From Akkermansia muciniphila (GTDB taxonomy: Bacteria > Verrucomicrobiota > Verrucomicrobiia > Verrucomicrobiales > V1-33), in the NCBI GenBank assembly GCA_945861415.1, contig CAMAUV010000003.1:1-64000 (forward strand): a stretch of 64,000 nt of DNA, in the 5' to 3' direction. The notes beneath the pieces are model-generated. The model saw nothing but the letters and a program-made list of their open reading frames with translations, was not told where the DNA came from and did no database searches. Within the stretch, counting starts at the first letter, position 1. Every line of letters begins with the position of its first letter. Below are positions 54,716 through 63,036 of the stretch, in pieces. The translations under genes and the position numbers were made by a program.

Positions 54716-54902
54716 GTCATTTTCACTCCTGCTCTTAGGTCATAATTTCATGCTTTGTGCGGTTTTGGGCCGGATTTCGCCTTTTGTTACGAAATCGTTC
54801 AAAGCAGGACAAATCGCCGATCCTAACTGATTGGGAGTAACGTGCGAAAAGACCGTGCATGGCTAACATGAGCGCGCCGGAAGCCTGAAGATTAAAGGGA
54901 GT

Positions 54903-54928
54903 TTAGAGGGTCGTGCTCCGGGCGACCC
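54903..54928 (-). terminator. weak hairpin terminator of the sigma operon
   Basis: Reading the minus strand, GGGTCG (54928-54923) and CGACCC (54913-54908) form a 6-bp stem with a 9-nt loop immediately behind the TAG stop at 54930-54928, followed by TCTAAACTCCCTTT. The T-run is poor, so activity is uncertain. Confidence 0.35.
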
Positions 54929-55395
54929 TAACGCCCGGACTTTTCCACTGCCGCAGCGGGAGTAGGCAAGGGGCGCAGTTTCACCTCGACGGTCTCCACT
55001 CCGCGCAGCACCACATCGCGGAACTGGATGCCGGCGCACTCCGCAGAGAGACTGGCATCATATTCCCGCACTCTGGGCAGCGCGGTGGCGTGGTCTAGGC
55101 GCAGGCAAAGAAAAGCGCGGTTCAGTCGGCGTTGGTCCCGGAATAGACTCCCGCAGTGCCCAGCGGCCCTTGCGGGAGAGGGCCGCGCGGCATCCGGCGT
55201 ACTGGGTAATTCCATGACGACCCCGAGCGCGGTTGCGATTGGCTTTTCCGGAAGCGCGACGGACTTCCATGCCTACGCATTGGCCTCGACGGGAGAGAGG
55301 AGCGCAAATCCTCTGGGAGTATCGAGGAGGACGAGCGGCACTGCTATCGTGCCGCCGGTAGCCGCGGCGAACCATTTCCAGCAACGTGAAAGCAT
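54928..55395 (-). pseudogene. third gene of the sigma operon, interrupted by an amber codon
   Basis: Starting five bases behind the anti-sigma-like stop, ATG 55395 opens a 40-codon stretch with a membrane helix (WFAAATGGTIAVPLVLL) ending at TAG 55275-55273. The same frame continues without another stop for 114 codons to TAG 54930-54928 and looks coding: FRDQRRLNRAFLCLRLDHAT, SLSAECAGIQFRDVVLRGVE, TVEVKLRPLPTPA. A membrane-anchored periplasmic protein of about 155 residues is thus split by one amber codon. TAG ends several intact genes here (bioA for example), so reassignment of TAG is unlikely; a nonsense mutation, sequence error or readthrough remain. Family not recognised. Position suggests a role with the anti-sigma-like protein. 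Confidence 0.5.
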
Positions 55396-55400
55396 AAGAA

Positions 55401-55856
55401 TCACAAGTCGCGCAGCGGTGCCGGAGATGGGGACTCCGGGCCGATGACGCGCTCTTTTTCCTGCTCCTGAGCTGGAGTCCGGCGCTTCCCGGGAGCAGGA
55501 GTGCTGACATTGACCTCCACGGCGGGATTGGTCGAAACCGTCTGGGTGTTGACCTGCGGCGGCAGGGTGCCAACCATCATGGTGGTGGCGGCATCCGGCA
55601 CGGGCTTGGGCCAGAGCCAAAAGCCTGTCATAACAACTGCGTAGGCAGCGGCGGCGCCCCAAAGAAAAACCGGTCGGCGCGGGCCTTCCATCCATGCCTG
55701 CAGTCGCTCCCAACAAAGGCCCAGAGAACTGCGGCGCATGAGTTCGCCGCGCTGACGGCGCTGAAATTTCTCCAGAAACTCCCCTGCGAACTCCTCCGGC
55801 GGGTGTTCGTAGCGCTTGAGGCGCAACAGCTTGTGCAGTTTATCGTCTTTGTTCAT
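55401..55856 (-). CDS. putative membrane-anchored anti-sigma factor
   Basis: The 151-residue protein has a basic, helical cytoplasmic part (residues 1-60, HKLLRLKRYEHPPEEFAGEF), one membrane helix at about 62-82 (VFLWGAAAAYAVVMTGFWLW) and a Pro/Thr-rich periplasmic tail. It starts 17 bp after the ECF sigma gene. This arrangement, size and topology are those of anti-sigma factors in ECF pairs of PVC bacteria, where the gene often lacks a ZAS zinc motif, as here (no HxxxCxxC). No direct sequence similarity to a known anti-sigma is visible to me, so the call rests on position and topology. Confidence 0.6.
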   Translation of the reverse strand: MNKDDKLHKLLRLKRYEHPPEEFAGEFLEKFQRRQRGELMRRSSLGLCWERLQAWMEGPRRPVFLWGAAAAYAVVMTGFWLWPKPVPDAATTMMVGTLPPQVNTQTVSTNPAVEVNVSTPAPGKRRTPAQEQEKERVIGPESPSPAPLRDL

Positions 55857-55873
55857 GGCAATTGTGGTCTGGC

Positions 55874-56467
55874 TTAATTCATAAGGTCCGCCAGCAGGCC
55901 TTTGAGCTGACGGTGAGCGTAGTGCAGGCGCGAGCGGATCGTGCCCTCGCTGGTGCCAAGGATTTTTCCAATTTCGGCGTGGGCCATGCCCTGGATGTCG
56001 AACATAATGACCACCGCGCGGTGGGGCTCGGAAAGCTGCTGCAGGGCGTGGTTGAGATGCTGCTGTAGTTCATTGAGCCCGGCCTCGCGCACGGGATCGC
56101 TGGCGGCGGCAAGTTCCATGTAATCGCTGTCCTTTTCCACAGCCGTATCCATTTCCTCCAGACTGATCATCTGGCGGCGGTTGCGGCGCTTCAGGAAATT
56201 GAGGGTGAGATTGACCGCAATGCTGTGGATCCACGTGTGAAATCCGCTCTCGCCGCGGAATTTCCGTAGACTGCGGTAGGCGCGGGCGAAGACCTCCTGG
56301 AGCACATCAGCAGTGTCTTCCCGGTTGGCAGTCATGTTGTAGACTAGGGCGTAGAGCCGGGGCGTGAACTTGAGCACGAGGGAGTCGAAGGCAGCAGTGT
56401 CGCCAGCCTGAGAGCGCTCCACAAGGAGGCGGTCCTGTTCTTTTTCGGTGAAAGCGCCGTCGGTCAT
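55874..56467 (-). CDS. ECF-type RNA polymerase sigma factor
   Basis: The 197-residue protein has region 2 (LVERSQAGDTAAFDSLVLKF, MTANREDTADVLQEVFARAY and FHTWIHSIAVNLTLNFLKRR) and region 4 (LSEPHRAVVIMFDIQGMAHA and IGKILGTSEGTIRSRLHYAH), the two domains of extracytoplasmic-function sigma factors, with no region 1 or 3. GTSEGTIRSRL is the recognition helix. I chose ATG 56467 (MTDGAFTEKEQDR) because region 2 starts a few residues later; the frame is open 21 codons upstream. The operon continues with an anti-sigma-like membrane protein. folB ends 59 bp upstream. Target genes are unknown. Confidence 0.92.
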   Translation of the reverse strand: MTDGAFTEKEQDRLLVERSQAGDTAAFDSLVLKFTPRLYALVYNMTANREDTADVLQEVFARAYRSLRKFRGESGFHTWIHSIAVNLTLNFLKRRNRRQMISLEEMDTAVEKDSDYMELAAASDPVREAGLNELQQHLNHALQQLSEPHRAVVIMFDIQGMAHAEIGKILGTSEGTIRSRLHYAHRQLKGLLADLMN

Positions 56468-56526
56468 GCGTGGGGCAACGGTATCCGTGGCGAACAGGCT
56501 CAGGGCAAGGGCTGGTAATGTGGCAG

Positions 56527-56934
56527 TCAACGTGAGGGAGGGGCGGAAGTGGGCGCGGCGGAGAGGTCATCTTGGCTGCGGGTAAGCGACACGGAAACGG
56601 CCTCCGTATCCGGTAGAATGAATTTTCTCAGACTGACCCGCACGCCCTGCAGAGGGAATGCCGCGAGGAGGGCATAACAGAGCTGCTCCGCAAGCGTCTC
56701 GATGAGCTGGAAAACCCCGCTGGCCGCGGTGGCCCGGCAAGTCACGGCCGCCGCCGAATAATCTATGGTCCCCACCAGATCGTCCCCCAACCCGGAAAGC
56801 CGCCGCTGCGGCCACAAGGTAATGTCCGCCTCCAGCCGCTGAGGTATAGCACGCTCAATCTCCGGCACACCCACTCTTACCACGAGCCCGAGGCCGTGGA
56901 TGCCGATGTGGTCCTCCTGTTCCGAGAATTTCAT
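56527..56934 (-). CDS. folB: dihydroneopterin aldolase family protein
   Basis: FolB converts dihydroneopterin to the hydroxymethyl-pterin of folate synthesis. The 135-residue protein shows the family start DHIGIHGLGLVVRVGVPEIE, IDYSAAAVTC, the conserved SGVFQLIETLAEQLCYALLA with Glu, and VRVSLRKFILPDTEAVSVSL. Length is normal; the last 15 residues are a Ser/Pro-rich extension. ATG 56934 is the domain start. It sits between the sigma operon and the rRNA methyltransferase gene, all on the minus strand. A second enzyme of the same fold (7,8-dihydroneopterin triphosphate epimerase) cannot be ruled out. Confidence 0.85.
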   Translation of the reverse strand: MKFSEQEDHIGIHGLGLVVRVGVPEIERAIPQRLEADITLWPQRRLSGLGDDLVGTIDYSAAAVTCRATAASGVFQLIETLAEQLCYALLAAFPLQGVRVSLRKFILPDTEAVSVSLTRSQDDLSAAPTSAPPSR

Positions 56935-56998
56935 GCTTCCGGGTTGGACCTCCCCTACGCGGGGAGTGTTCAAATTTTTCTGAATTCGTCCGGTTTTG

Positions 56999-58216
56999 CT
57001 ACCTCCTCAGCGTGATGACACACTCAAGGTGTTTCGTCTGAGGGAAGAGGTCGAACGGTTGGACGGCGGTGAGCTGCCAACCTGCATCGAGGAGCAGGCG
57101 CAGGTCGCGCATTTGGGTGGCGGGATTGCAGCTCACGTAAACGATAGTGCGCGGAGCGAAGGCGATGAGCTGGTTGAGGAAAACTTCATCGGAGCCGCGT
57201 CGCGGGGGGTCGATGAGCACAGCTGTATCGTGCGGAGGCAGGGAGATGTTTTCAAAAATCGCTTCGGCGCTGCCCGCCACAAAGCGACAGTTGGAGATAC
57301 AGTTGCGGGCGGCGTTCCCGGCGGCGCGCTCCACAGCTGTAGCAGAGATTTCGATGCCAGTAACCGTTTCGAATTTCTCCGCCGCGAACAGGCTGAACAG
57401 TCCGCTGCCACAATAAGCGTCCACCATGTGCCGCACCCCGCCAGCGACAGCCTGGTCCACGGCGTAGGAAGTAAATGCCTCGAGAATGAATGGATTGTTC
57501 TGAAAGAAATCACCCGCAAGGAACTCGAACGTGAGCCCTCCCACACGCGTCAGTGCGGTAGCCTTCGGATCCGTAAGCACACCGGCTTCGGTATCACGCA
57601 TGAGTAGCGTGGCGCCGCGCTTCCACTGGCGGGCCCGCACCGCAGTGCGCTCGCGATCAAGGGCCGCATTGATGGCGTCTGTAGCAATGTGGCACTGCGG
57701 CACGTCCACTATTTCCTGCCGCCGCCCATGACGGAGGAAGCCGATCTTCTGAATGGACCCATCGCGCTTCGGCTCAAAGTGCGGCGTGATTTTTGAGCGG
57801 TAGCCATATTCCCTCGGCGCGGTCATCACGGGAGCGACGGGGAATTCCATCTTCGCCATATGACGCAGGAGTTCCTCCACCTGGCGGCGTTTCCACGCCA
57901 GTTGCTCCGGGTATGCGAGGTGCTGATACTGGCAGCCTCCGCATTCACCGAATAGCGCACAACGGGGAGTCACCCGGTGGGGCGAAGGCCGGAGCACCTC
58001 TACCAGATCACCTTCGCTGAAGTTCTTGTCGTTCCGGTAAATGCTGACCCGCACCAGTTCCCCTGGCAGGGTAAACGGCACCATCACGACCCAACCGTCT
58101 ACCCTCCCAAGCCCCTGACCCATATTGGTCAGTGTGGCAATCTCCAATTCAATCTCCTGATGGTAAGCAAATGGATGCGGGTGAAACTTCCGCGGCGGGC
58201 GCGAAGGGCGGGTCAT
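56999..58216 (-). CDS. 23S rRNA uracil-C5 methyltransferase, RlmD/TrmA family
   Basis: The 405-residue protein has an N-terminal TRAM domain (EIATLTNMGQGLGRVDGWVV, residues 23-70), Cys-rich CALFGECGGCQYQHL (about 88-102) for a [4Fe-4S] cluster, and a class I SAM fold with FFQNNPFILEAFT, VDAYCGSGLFSLFAA and the catalytic Cys in VYVSCNPATQMRDL. This is the family of RlmC/RlmD/TrmA enzymes that make 5-methyluridine in RNA. TRAM plus cluster favour RlmD (U1939 of 23S rRNA), but the position modified cannot be told by sequence. It starts in the stop of the small membrane gene (ATGA at 58216). Confidence 0.88.
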   Translation of the reverse strand: MTRPSRPPRKFHPHPFAYHQEIELEIATLTNMGQGLGRVDGWVVMVPFTLPGELVRVSIYRNDKNFSEGDLVEVLRPSPHRVTPRCALFGECGGCQYQHLAYPEQLAWKRRQVEELLRHMAKMEFPVAPVMTAPREYGYRSKITPHFEPKRDGSIQKIGFLRHGRRQEIVDVPQCHIATDAINAALDRERTAVRARQWKRGATLLMRDTEAGVLTDPKATALTRVGGLTFEFLAGDFFQNNPFILEAFTSYAVDQAVAGGVRHMVDAYCGSGLFSLFAAEKFETVTGIEISATAVERAAGNAARNCISNCRFVAGSAEAIFENISLPPHDTAVLIDPPRRGSDEVFLNQLIAFAPRTIVYVSCNPATQMRDLRLLLDAGWQLTAVQPFDLFPQTKHLECVITLRR

Positions 58217-58611
58217 GCCAGTTTATCGCGGCGCAGACTCGTGCCCAGCTTGATAAAGGTCAGGACGGAGAACACAAACGCCACGGCAAACAAAGTGGCC
58301 TGATACCATTTGTAATCCGCCAGCGTTCCGTCCGACACTTGTCGGGCGATGCTGAATGCCTTGTAGCCGCAGAAACTGAGCAGCAGAAAATTAAGAACCA
58401 GTCCCACCCAACCGCCCGCTTCCTTCCCCTTCCCTGCGATCACACCGCAAAGAAAAACGAGGAGGGCGGAAGCCCCCAGCGCAATGAGGCCGGTCTTGCC
58501 CGCCGCATACCAGCCAACGGTGCGGGCGTCGGGATTATAGAAAACGCTGGCGAGACCAATGACGAGCAGGTAACCCGCATACTGTTGGAGAGTGATGGCG
58601 ATACGTTGCAT
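58213..58611 (-). CDS. small four-helix membrane protein
   Basis: The 132-residue protein has about four predicted membrane helices: around residues 10-24, 38-60 (GKTGLIALGASALLVFLCGV), 68-88 (WVGLVLNFLLLSFCGYKAF) and 103-122. It ends with a basic tail RRDKLA. The pattern Gly-rich helix pairs resembles TMEM14-type small membrane proteins, but I would not assign a function. It overlaps the rRNA methyltransferase gene by 4 bp and is probably co-transcribed with it. No enzymatic residues are seen. Confidence 0.65.
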   Translation of the reverse strand: MQRIAITLQQYAGYLLVIGLASVFYNPDARTVGWYAAGKTGLIALGASALLVFLCGVIAGKGKEAGGWVGLVLNFLLLSFCGYKAFSIARQVSDGTLADYKWYQATLFAVAFVFSVLTFIKLGTSLRRDKLA

Positions 58612-58762
58612 AGATAAATTTTTCGAGGTTATATTTGTACCGGGGCCGAACGACTTACAACCGCCGTATTTGCCACGTAATTAAGAAGCCCCATCGGTAG
58701 CAGGGTGCCCCGTTAGGGCGGCGCGATGCTTCTTCCCTGCGGTTTTCCTAAGATACTGCGAA

Positions 58763-59485
58763 TTAACGACTCCAGCGCGCACAAGCAGGCAGGGAGACAT
58801 GGTCACTGATGGATTTGTAGTCTGTTTTGCCGATGGCTCCAATCATGCGGACGCCGGTCGCTTTTCTCCAGACGCGGCTCATGTATTCGCCTGAATGGCA
58901 ACCCCAACTCTGCACCAGCGCCCGGCGAGTAAACAGACCTCGTTGTATGTGCCGAAGGTCAATACTGTGAAGGTAGCAGGTGCTCACGCCAAGAATGTCG
59001 GCGCTGTAGTCGAAAAGTAAGGCGTATTTGTTCGAGTGCACGAAGAACTCAAGATCCGCAATCTTGCGGCCACCCCGGTTGTTGAGATAGTCGATCAGGA
59101 AGTTCGTGTTGTTGAACCAGACAATGCGCGCCCCGCACTTGGCTGCGCGTTCGTTGATTTCGCCAATGCTGCAGCTGTAAGGTGGGAGGCGCACGGCGTC
59201 TTCACGATCGCGCAAATCATAAGCGGGGCGGTAAATTAACCATGTTAGCTGGGCCGCAGGACCATGCATCCTGCGGAGTTGCTCTAGGCGGATGTGCGCG
59301 GCTTTGGCGAAGTTGCCGCCGTAGCGGTCGTGCTGCTCCTCGGCCACACGGTAGTCCTCCCACTTCCGGAGCGAAGGCCCTCCGCTCACGATAATGAATT
59401 CCTCCGCCGCGTAATTGTGCTGTGCAAAGACACTGCCAGTGAGCGCAAGCAGGCAGAGGATGAGGAGGCGGACGGGGCGGGTCAT
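58763..59485 (-). CDS. secreted protein with a caspase-like His/Cys pair
   Basis: The 240-residue protein has a signal peptide (MTRPVRLLILCLLALTGSVFA). I do not recognise the family. The second half resembles a clan CD cysteine protease core: a hydrophobic strand ending in His (LEFFVHSN, His150), and, after about 45 residues, a second strand ending in a Cys before a small turn (VQSWGCHSGEY, Cys196), like the H-G and D-x-C-H-S-G blocks of caspases and metacaspases. The loop ATGVRMIGAIGKTDY that follows also fits. His-Cys spacing and order are as expected, but the usual Gly after the His and Asp before the Cys differ. ATG 59485 opens the signal peptide. It is 63 bp downstream of the copper ATPase gene and runs in the same direction. 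Confidence 0.6.
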   Translation of the reverse strand: MTRPVRLLILCLLALTGSVFAQHNYAAEEFIIVSGGPSLRKWEDYRVAEEQHDRYGGNFAKAAHIRLEQLRRMHGPAAQLTWLIYRPAYDLRDREDAVRLPPYSCSIGEINERAAKCGARIVWFNNTNFLIDYLNNRGGRKIADLEFFVHSNKYALLFDYSADILGVSTCYLHSIDLRHIQRGLFTRRALVQSWGCHSGEYMSRVWRKATGVRMIGAIGKTDYKSISDHVSLPACARWSR

Positions 59486-59548
59486 AGCAGGTGGTTCTGG
59501 AACACTGTTAGCGATGCTGCCTCTGGCCGTGAAGGTCAGCAAGGCGAT

Positions 59549-61735
59549 TCATGATGCGGCACGGCGCAACCGCAGGGCGTTGGCGATAACGCTCAGCGAA
59601 CTAAAACTCATGGCCGCTCCGGCGATCATGGGGCTGAGCAGCAGGCCAGTGCACGGATAGAAGAGGCCGGCAGCGATGGGGATGCCGAGGGCGTTGTAGC
59701 CGAAAGCGAAGAAGAGATTCTGCCGGATATTGCACATGACGGCCCGGCTGAGATGGATGGCGCGTGCGATGCCGTGCAGATCGCCGCGGAGGAGCGTGAT
59801 GCCTGCCGTTTGCATGGCCACGCCTGTGCCGGTGCCCATGGCGATCCCGACATCCGCCTGAGCAAGGGCAGGAGCGTCATTGATGCCGTCGCCGGCCATC
59901 GCCACCCGGGCACCCTGCTGTTGCAGTTCTTTAACGAGCGCGATCTTGCCCTGAGGACTTACCCCTCCGCGACAATCGCAGAGCCCGAGTTTGTCCCCCA
60001 GTGCTTTAACTGTGCGAGGATTGTCTCCGCTAACCACGATGATCACAATTCCTGCCTGCTGCACTTTCTTGAGAGCCTCCGCGGTGGTGGCTTTGACCGG
60101 GTCGGCGATAAAAAACACTCCCGCCGGAGCCGTCTCCACAGCAAGGAATACCGCAGTCTGCCCAGCCTCCTGAGCCGTGTGTGCCAGCAATTCCATTTTA
60201 TCCATGCCCCACACCCCGCAGGACGTGAGCCACCCGGACCTTCCAAGCCTCACCATTTTCCCTGCCGTCATACCCATTACCCCGTCGCCGGTGATGCTTT
60301 GGAAGAATTCGATAGCGGGCAGTGTCAACCCCTTCTCCGCCGCCGCCCTAGTGATGGCGGCGGCCAGCGAGTGCTCACTACGGGCTTCCAATGCCGCAGC
60401 AATGGCGAGCACTTCGCCCCTCTGGAATGGGCCTTCCGTCTGAAGTTCCACCAGCGTAGGTCTGCCTTCGGTGAGCGTGCCGGTCTTGTCGATGAGCAGC
60501 GTGCCCACCCGCTCCAGCCGCTGCAGTTGCTCAGCATTTTTCACCAGCACGCCGAGCCTGGCACCCCGGCCGATGCCTGCCATGATGCTCATGGGAGTGG
60601 CCAGCCCTAGAGCGCAGGGACATGCGATGACCAGCACCGCCACGGCATTCATGACAGCAAAAGAAAGCCGCGGCTCCGGGCCGAACATCATCCAGAACGC
60701 AAATGTCAACGCCGCCGCCGCGACCACCACGGGCACGAAAACGCCAGCCACTTTGTCCGCCAGCGCCTGCACCGGAGCCCTGCTGCGCTGCGCCTCTCCC
60801 ACCAACTTCACCATCTGCGCCAGCACCGTTTCCGCGCCAATATGAGCGGCGCGCATGACAAAACTGCCGGTGCTGTTCACCGTGCCGCCGGTCACTTTTG
60901 CGCCGGCGGTTTTCTCCACCGGCAACGGTTCGCCCGTAAGCATGGACTCGTCCACACTGGAGGCGCCTTCCGTCACTTCACCATCCACAGGAATGCGCGC
61001 GCCCGGCTTCACGCGGAGAAAATCACCAACTGCCACCTCCGCGAGCGGCACCTCCTCTTCGCTGCCCCCGTTCACCCTCCATGCAGTAGCCGGAGACAAG
61101 TCCAGTAATTCCCGCAGCGCATCTCCCGTGCGACGGCGGGCGCGGCCTTCCAGCACCTGCCCAAGCAAAACGAGCACCACAATAACCGCCGCCGATTCAA
61201 AATAAATCTCCTCACCTCCGTGGCCCTGCGCCGCCGCCGGAAACCACTGCGGCATCACCATGGCCGCCATACTGAAAATCCACGCGGCCCCCACGCCCAG
61301 CATAAGTAAAGTCCACATATTGTAGTGGCGGGAGCGCAGGGAATTCCAACCTCTTCGGAAAACCGGCGCGCCCGCCCACCAGACGACGGGTGTAGCCAGC
61401 GCGGCCTGCATCCAGCGGACTACGGGTGTGTGCAGCCAGTGGGCACTGCTCATCATAGGAGCCATGGCCAGCAGAAACAACGGCACGGCGAGAACGGTTC
61501 CCCACTTCAACCGACGCAGCAGATCCGCATCGCCATCATCCGCATCGACGCCCGGCGCCGCCTCCAGCGCCATACCGCAGACGGGACAGTCGCCCGGAAC
61601 ATCAGAGATCACGCCAAGGCACATGGGGCAAAAATACTGCGCGCCATCCGGAGGCTTCACTGGACTATGCCCGTGCGCGCCTTCGCAACAGGGCGGCGAA
61701 GCAGGCTGACAGTGGGGACACTCAGGTACTTTCAT
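59549..61735 (-). CDS. P1B-type heavy-metal ATPase (copper/silver type)
   Basis: The 728-residue pump exports Cu+/Ag+ from the cytoplasm. The N-terminus carries a Cys/His-rich stretch ([20 protein letters not shown]) and a heavy-metal-binding domain [20 protein letters not shown], where the usual CPMH is CPMC, then no classical HMA domain. Eight membrane segments follow with the CPC signature in [14 protein letters not shown]. Functional motifs: TGEPLPVEK (actuator), DKTGTLTEG with the phosphorylated Asp, [10 protein letters not shown] in place of the usual SEHPLA, and [14 protein letters not shown]. The domain layout is that of the short SilP/CopA-like pumps. The HS instead of HP in the nucleotide-binding domain is a rare variant. 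It is divergent from tgt. Confidence 0.9.
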   Translation of the reverse strand: MKVPECPHCQPASPPCCEGAHGHSPVKPPDGAQYFCPMCLGVISDVPGDCPVCGMALEAAPGVDADDGDADLLRRLKWGTVLAVPLFLLAMAPMMSSAHWLHTPVVRWMQAALATPVVWWAGAPVFRRGWNSLRSRHYNMWTLLMLGVGAAWIFSMAAMVMPQWFPAAAQGHGGEEIYFESAAVIVVLVLLGQVLEGRARRRTGDALRELLDLSPATAWRVNGGSEEEVPLAEVAVGDFLRVKPGARIPVDGEVTEGASSVDESMLTGEPLPVEKTAGAKVTGGTVNSTGSFVMRAAHIGAETVLAQMVKLVGEAQRSRAPVQALADKVAGVFVPVVVAAAALTFAFWMMFGPEPRLSFAVMNAVAVLVIACPCALGLATPMSIMAGIGRGARLGVLVKNAEQLQRLERVGTLLIDKTGTLTEGRPTLVELQTEGPFQRGEVLAIAAALEARSEHSLAAAITRAAAEKGLTLPAIEFFQSITGDGVMGMTAGKMVRLGRSGWLTSCGVWGMDKMELLAHTAQEAGQTAVFLAVETAPAGVFFIADPVKATTAEALKKVQQAGIVIIVVSGDNPRTVKALGDKLGLCDCRGGVSPQGKIALVKELQQQGARVAMAGDGINDAPALAQADVGIAMGTGTGVAMQTAGITLLRGDLHGIARAIHLSRAVMCNIRQNLFFAFGYNALGIPIAAGLFYPCTGLLLSPMIAGAAMSFSSLSVIANALRLRRAAS

Positions 61736-61865
61736 CCCTGCTGCTTATGTTCTCAGTTCGGCCCCTGCAATAACGCATCAGCCCGTGAGGAGCAGCATGA
61801 GTAAGGGAGCCAACACTGAAAACTTCACCCCTTGCCACCGCCCGCAGCGTCCCCCAACGGCCTTA

Positions 61866-63008
61866 ATGTTCACGCTCCTTCAGACCGACACTGAAACCAA
61901 AGCCCGCCGCGGGCGAATGGTGCTGCCGCATGGCGTGGTGGAGACGCCAGTCTTCATGCCCGTTGGCACGCAGGGTAGCGTGAAGGGTGTCTCTCCGCTC
62001 GAACTGGAAGCGCTGGATGCGGAAATCATTCTTGGAAACACCTACCACCTCAATCTTCGTCCGGGCATGGAAACCATGCGCGAGTTCGGCAGTCTCCACC
62101 GCTTCTCCAACTGGCGCCGTCCCATTCTCACGGACAGCGGCGGATTCCAGGTCTTCTCGCTAGCCAAGCTGCGCAAAATCACGGAAGCTGGCGTCCACTT
62201 CCAAAGCCATATTGACGGCTCAAAGCACTTCATCGGGCCCGAGGAGAGCATGGAAATCCAAGCCACTCTCGGCAGCGACATCGCCATGCTCTTCGACGAG
62301 TGCCCGCCATATCCCGTGAGCGAACGCGATGCCGAAAAGAGTCTCGCGCTCACCATGCGCTGGGCCGCTCGCTGCAAGGACTGGGTCGTGCAAAAAGCCC
62401 CGTGCACTGACACCGGCAGACGCCAGATGCACTTCGGCATCGTGCAGGGCTCCAGCTATGCAGCACTGCGTGAGCGGGCCGCAAAAGAACTGAAGGCCAT
62501 GGACTGGGACGGCTACGCCATCGGCGGTGTCAGTGTGGGTGAACCCGAACCGGAAATGATGCACGCCGTGGAAAGCGCCGAACCCCACCTGCCGGAGGAC
62601 AAACCCCGCTACGCCATGGGTCTAGGCACGCCGCCGCAGATTCTGGAACTAATCGCGCGCGGCGTGGACATGTTCGACTGCGTGCTGCCCACCCGCCTTG
62701 CACGCCACGGCACGGCGTTCACTCCCGGCGGCACCATGAACTTAAAGAACCAGTGCTACACCGCGGACAAGCGTCCCATCGAAGAAGGCTGCGACTGTTA
62801 TGCCTGCCGTGGATTCAGCCGCAGCTATATCCGGCATCTTTTCCGCGCAGGGGAAATCCTTGGCATCCGCCTCATAACGCTGCACAATCTTCACTTCTAC
62901 CTCAACCTCGCCCGTCAGGCCCGCGGGCACATCGAGCTGGGCACCTTTGCCGCATGGCGCATCGCGTTCGTCGCGGGTTATGGTCCGCGGGGAAGCGGCG
63001 GAGATTGA
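61866..63008 (+). CDS. tgt: tRNA-guanine transglycosylase
   Basis: Tgt exchanges guanine 34 for preQ1 in tRNAs with GUN anticodons, first committed step of queuosine tRNA modification. The 380-residue protein has the substrate motifs LTDSGGFQVFSLAKL with the catalytic Asp, FGIVQGSSY, YAIGGVSVGEPE, GVDMFDCVLPTRLARHGTAF with the nucleophilic Asp, and the zinc site CDCYACRGFSRSYIRHL with Cys ligands and HNL. Length is normal. The frame is open 27 codons upstream of ATG 61866, but conserved sequence (MFTLLQTDTETKARRG) begins there. queA, the next enzyme, is in this window at 43.1 kb. It converges with metF (28-bp gap). Confidence 0.95.
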   Translation: MFTLLQTDTETKARRGRMVLPHGVVETPVFMPVGTQGSVKGVSPLELEALDAEIILGNTYHLNLRPGMETMREFGSLHRFSNWRRPILTDSGGFQVFSLAKLRKITEAGVHFQSHIDGSKHFIGPEESMEIQATLGSDIAMLFDECPPYPVSERDAEKSLALTMRWAARCKDWVVQKAPCTDTGRRQMHFGIVQGSSYAALRERAAKELKAMDWDGYAIGGVSVGEPEPEMMHAVESAEPHLPEDKPRYAMGLGTPPQILELIARGVDMFDCVLPTRLARHGTAFTPGGTMNLKNQCYTADKRPIEEGCDCYACRGFSRSYIRHLFRAGEILGIRLITLHNLHFYLNLARQARGHIELGTFAAWRIAFVAGYGPRGSGGD

Positions 63009-63036
63009 GCAGCAGCGGCCGCAAAGGGCGGTCGGC

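Larger units (their letters stand above)
54519..54927. other. 409-bp AT-rich intergenic gap
   Basis: No protein-coding frame is supported. The stretch holds the two palindromes at 54615-54645, the promoter-like boxes at 54687-54715 and, at its right end, a hairpin GGGTCG-N9-CGACCC (54908-54928) that follows the last codon of the minus-strand sigma operon. Confidence 0.6.

Noticed and set aside
42717..55275. Reassignment of TAG to an amino acid (for example pyrrolysine) in this genome
   Set aside because: Two genes are interrupted by TAG, but bioA, the SHD1 gene, the PfkB gene and the TPR gene end with TAG at the normal family length, and one of the interrupted genes also contains TGA.
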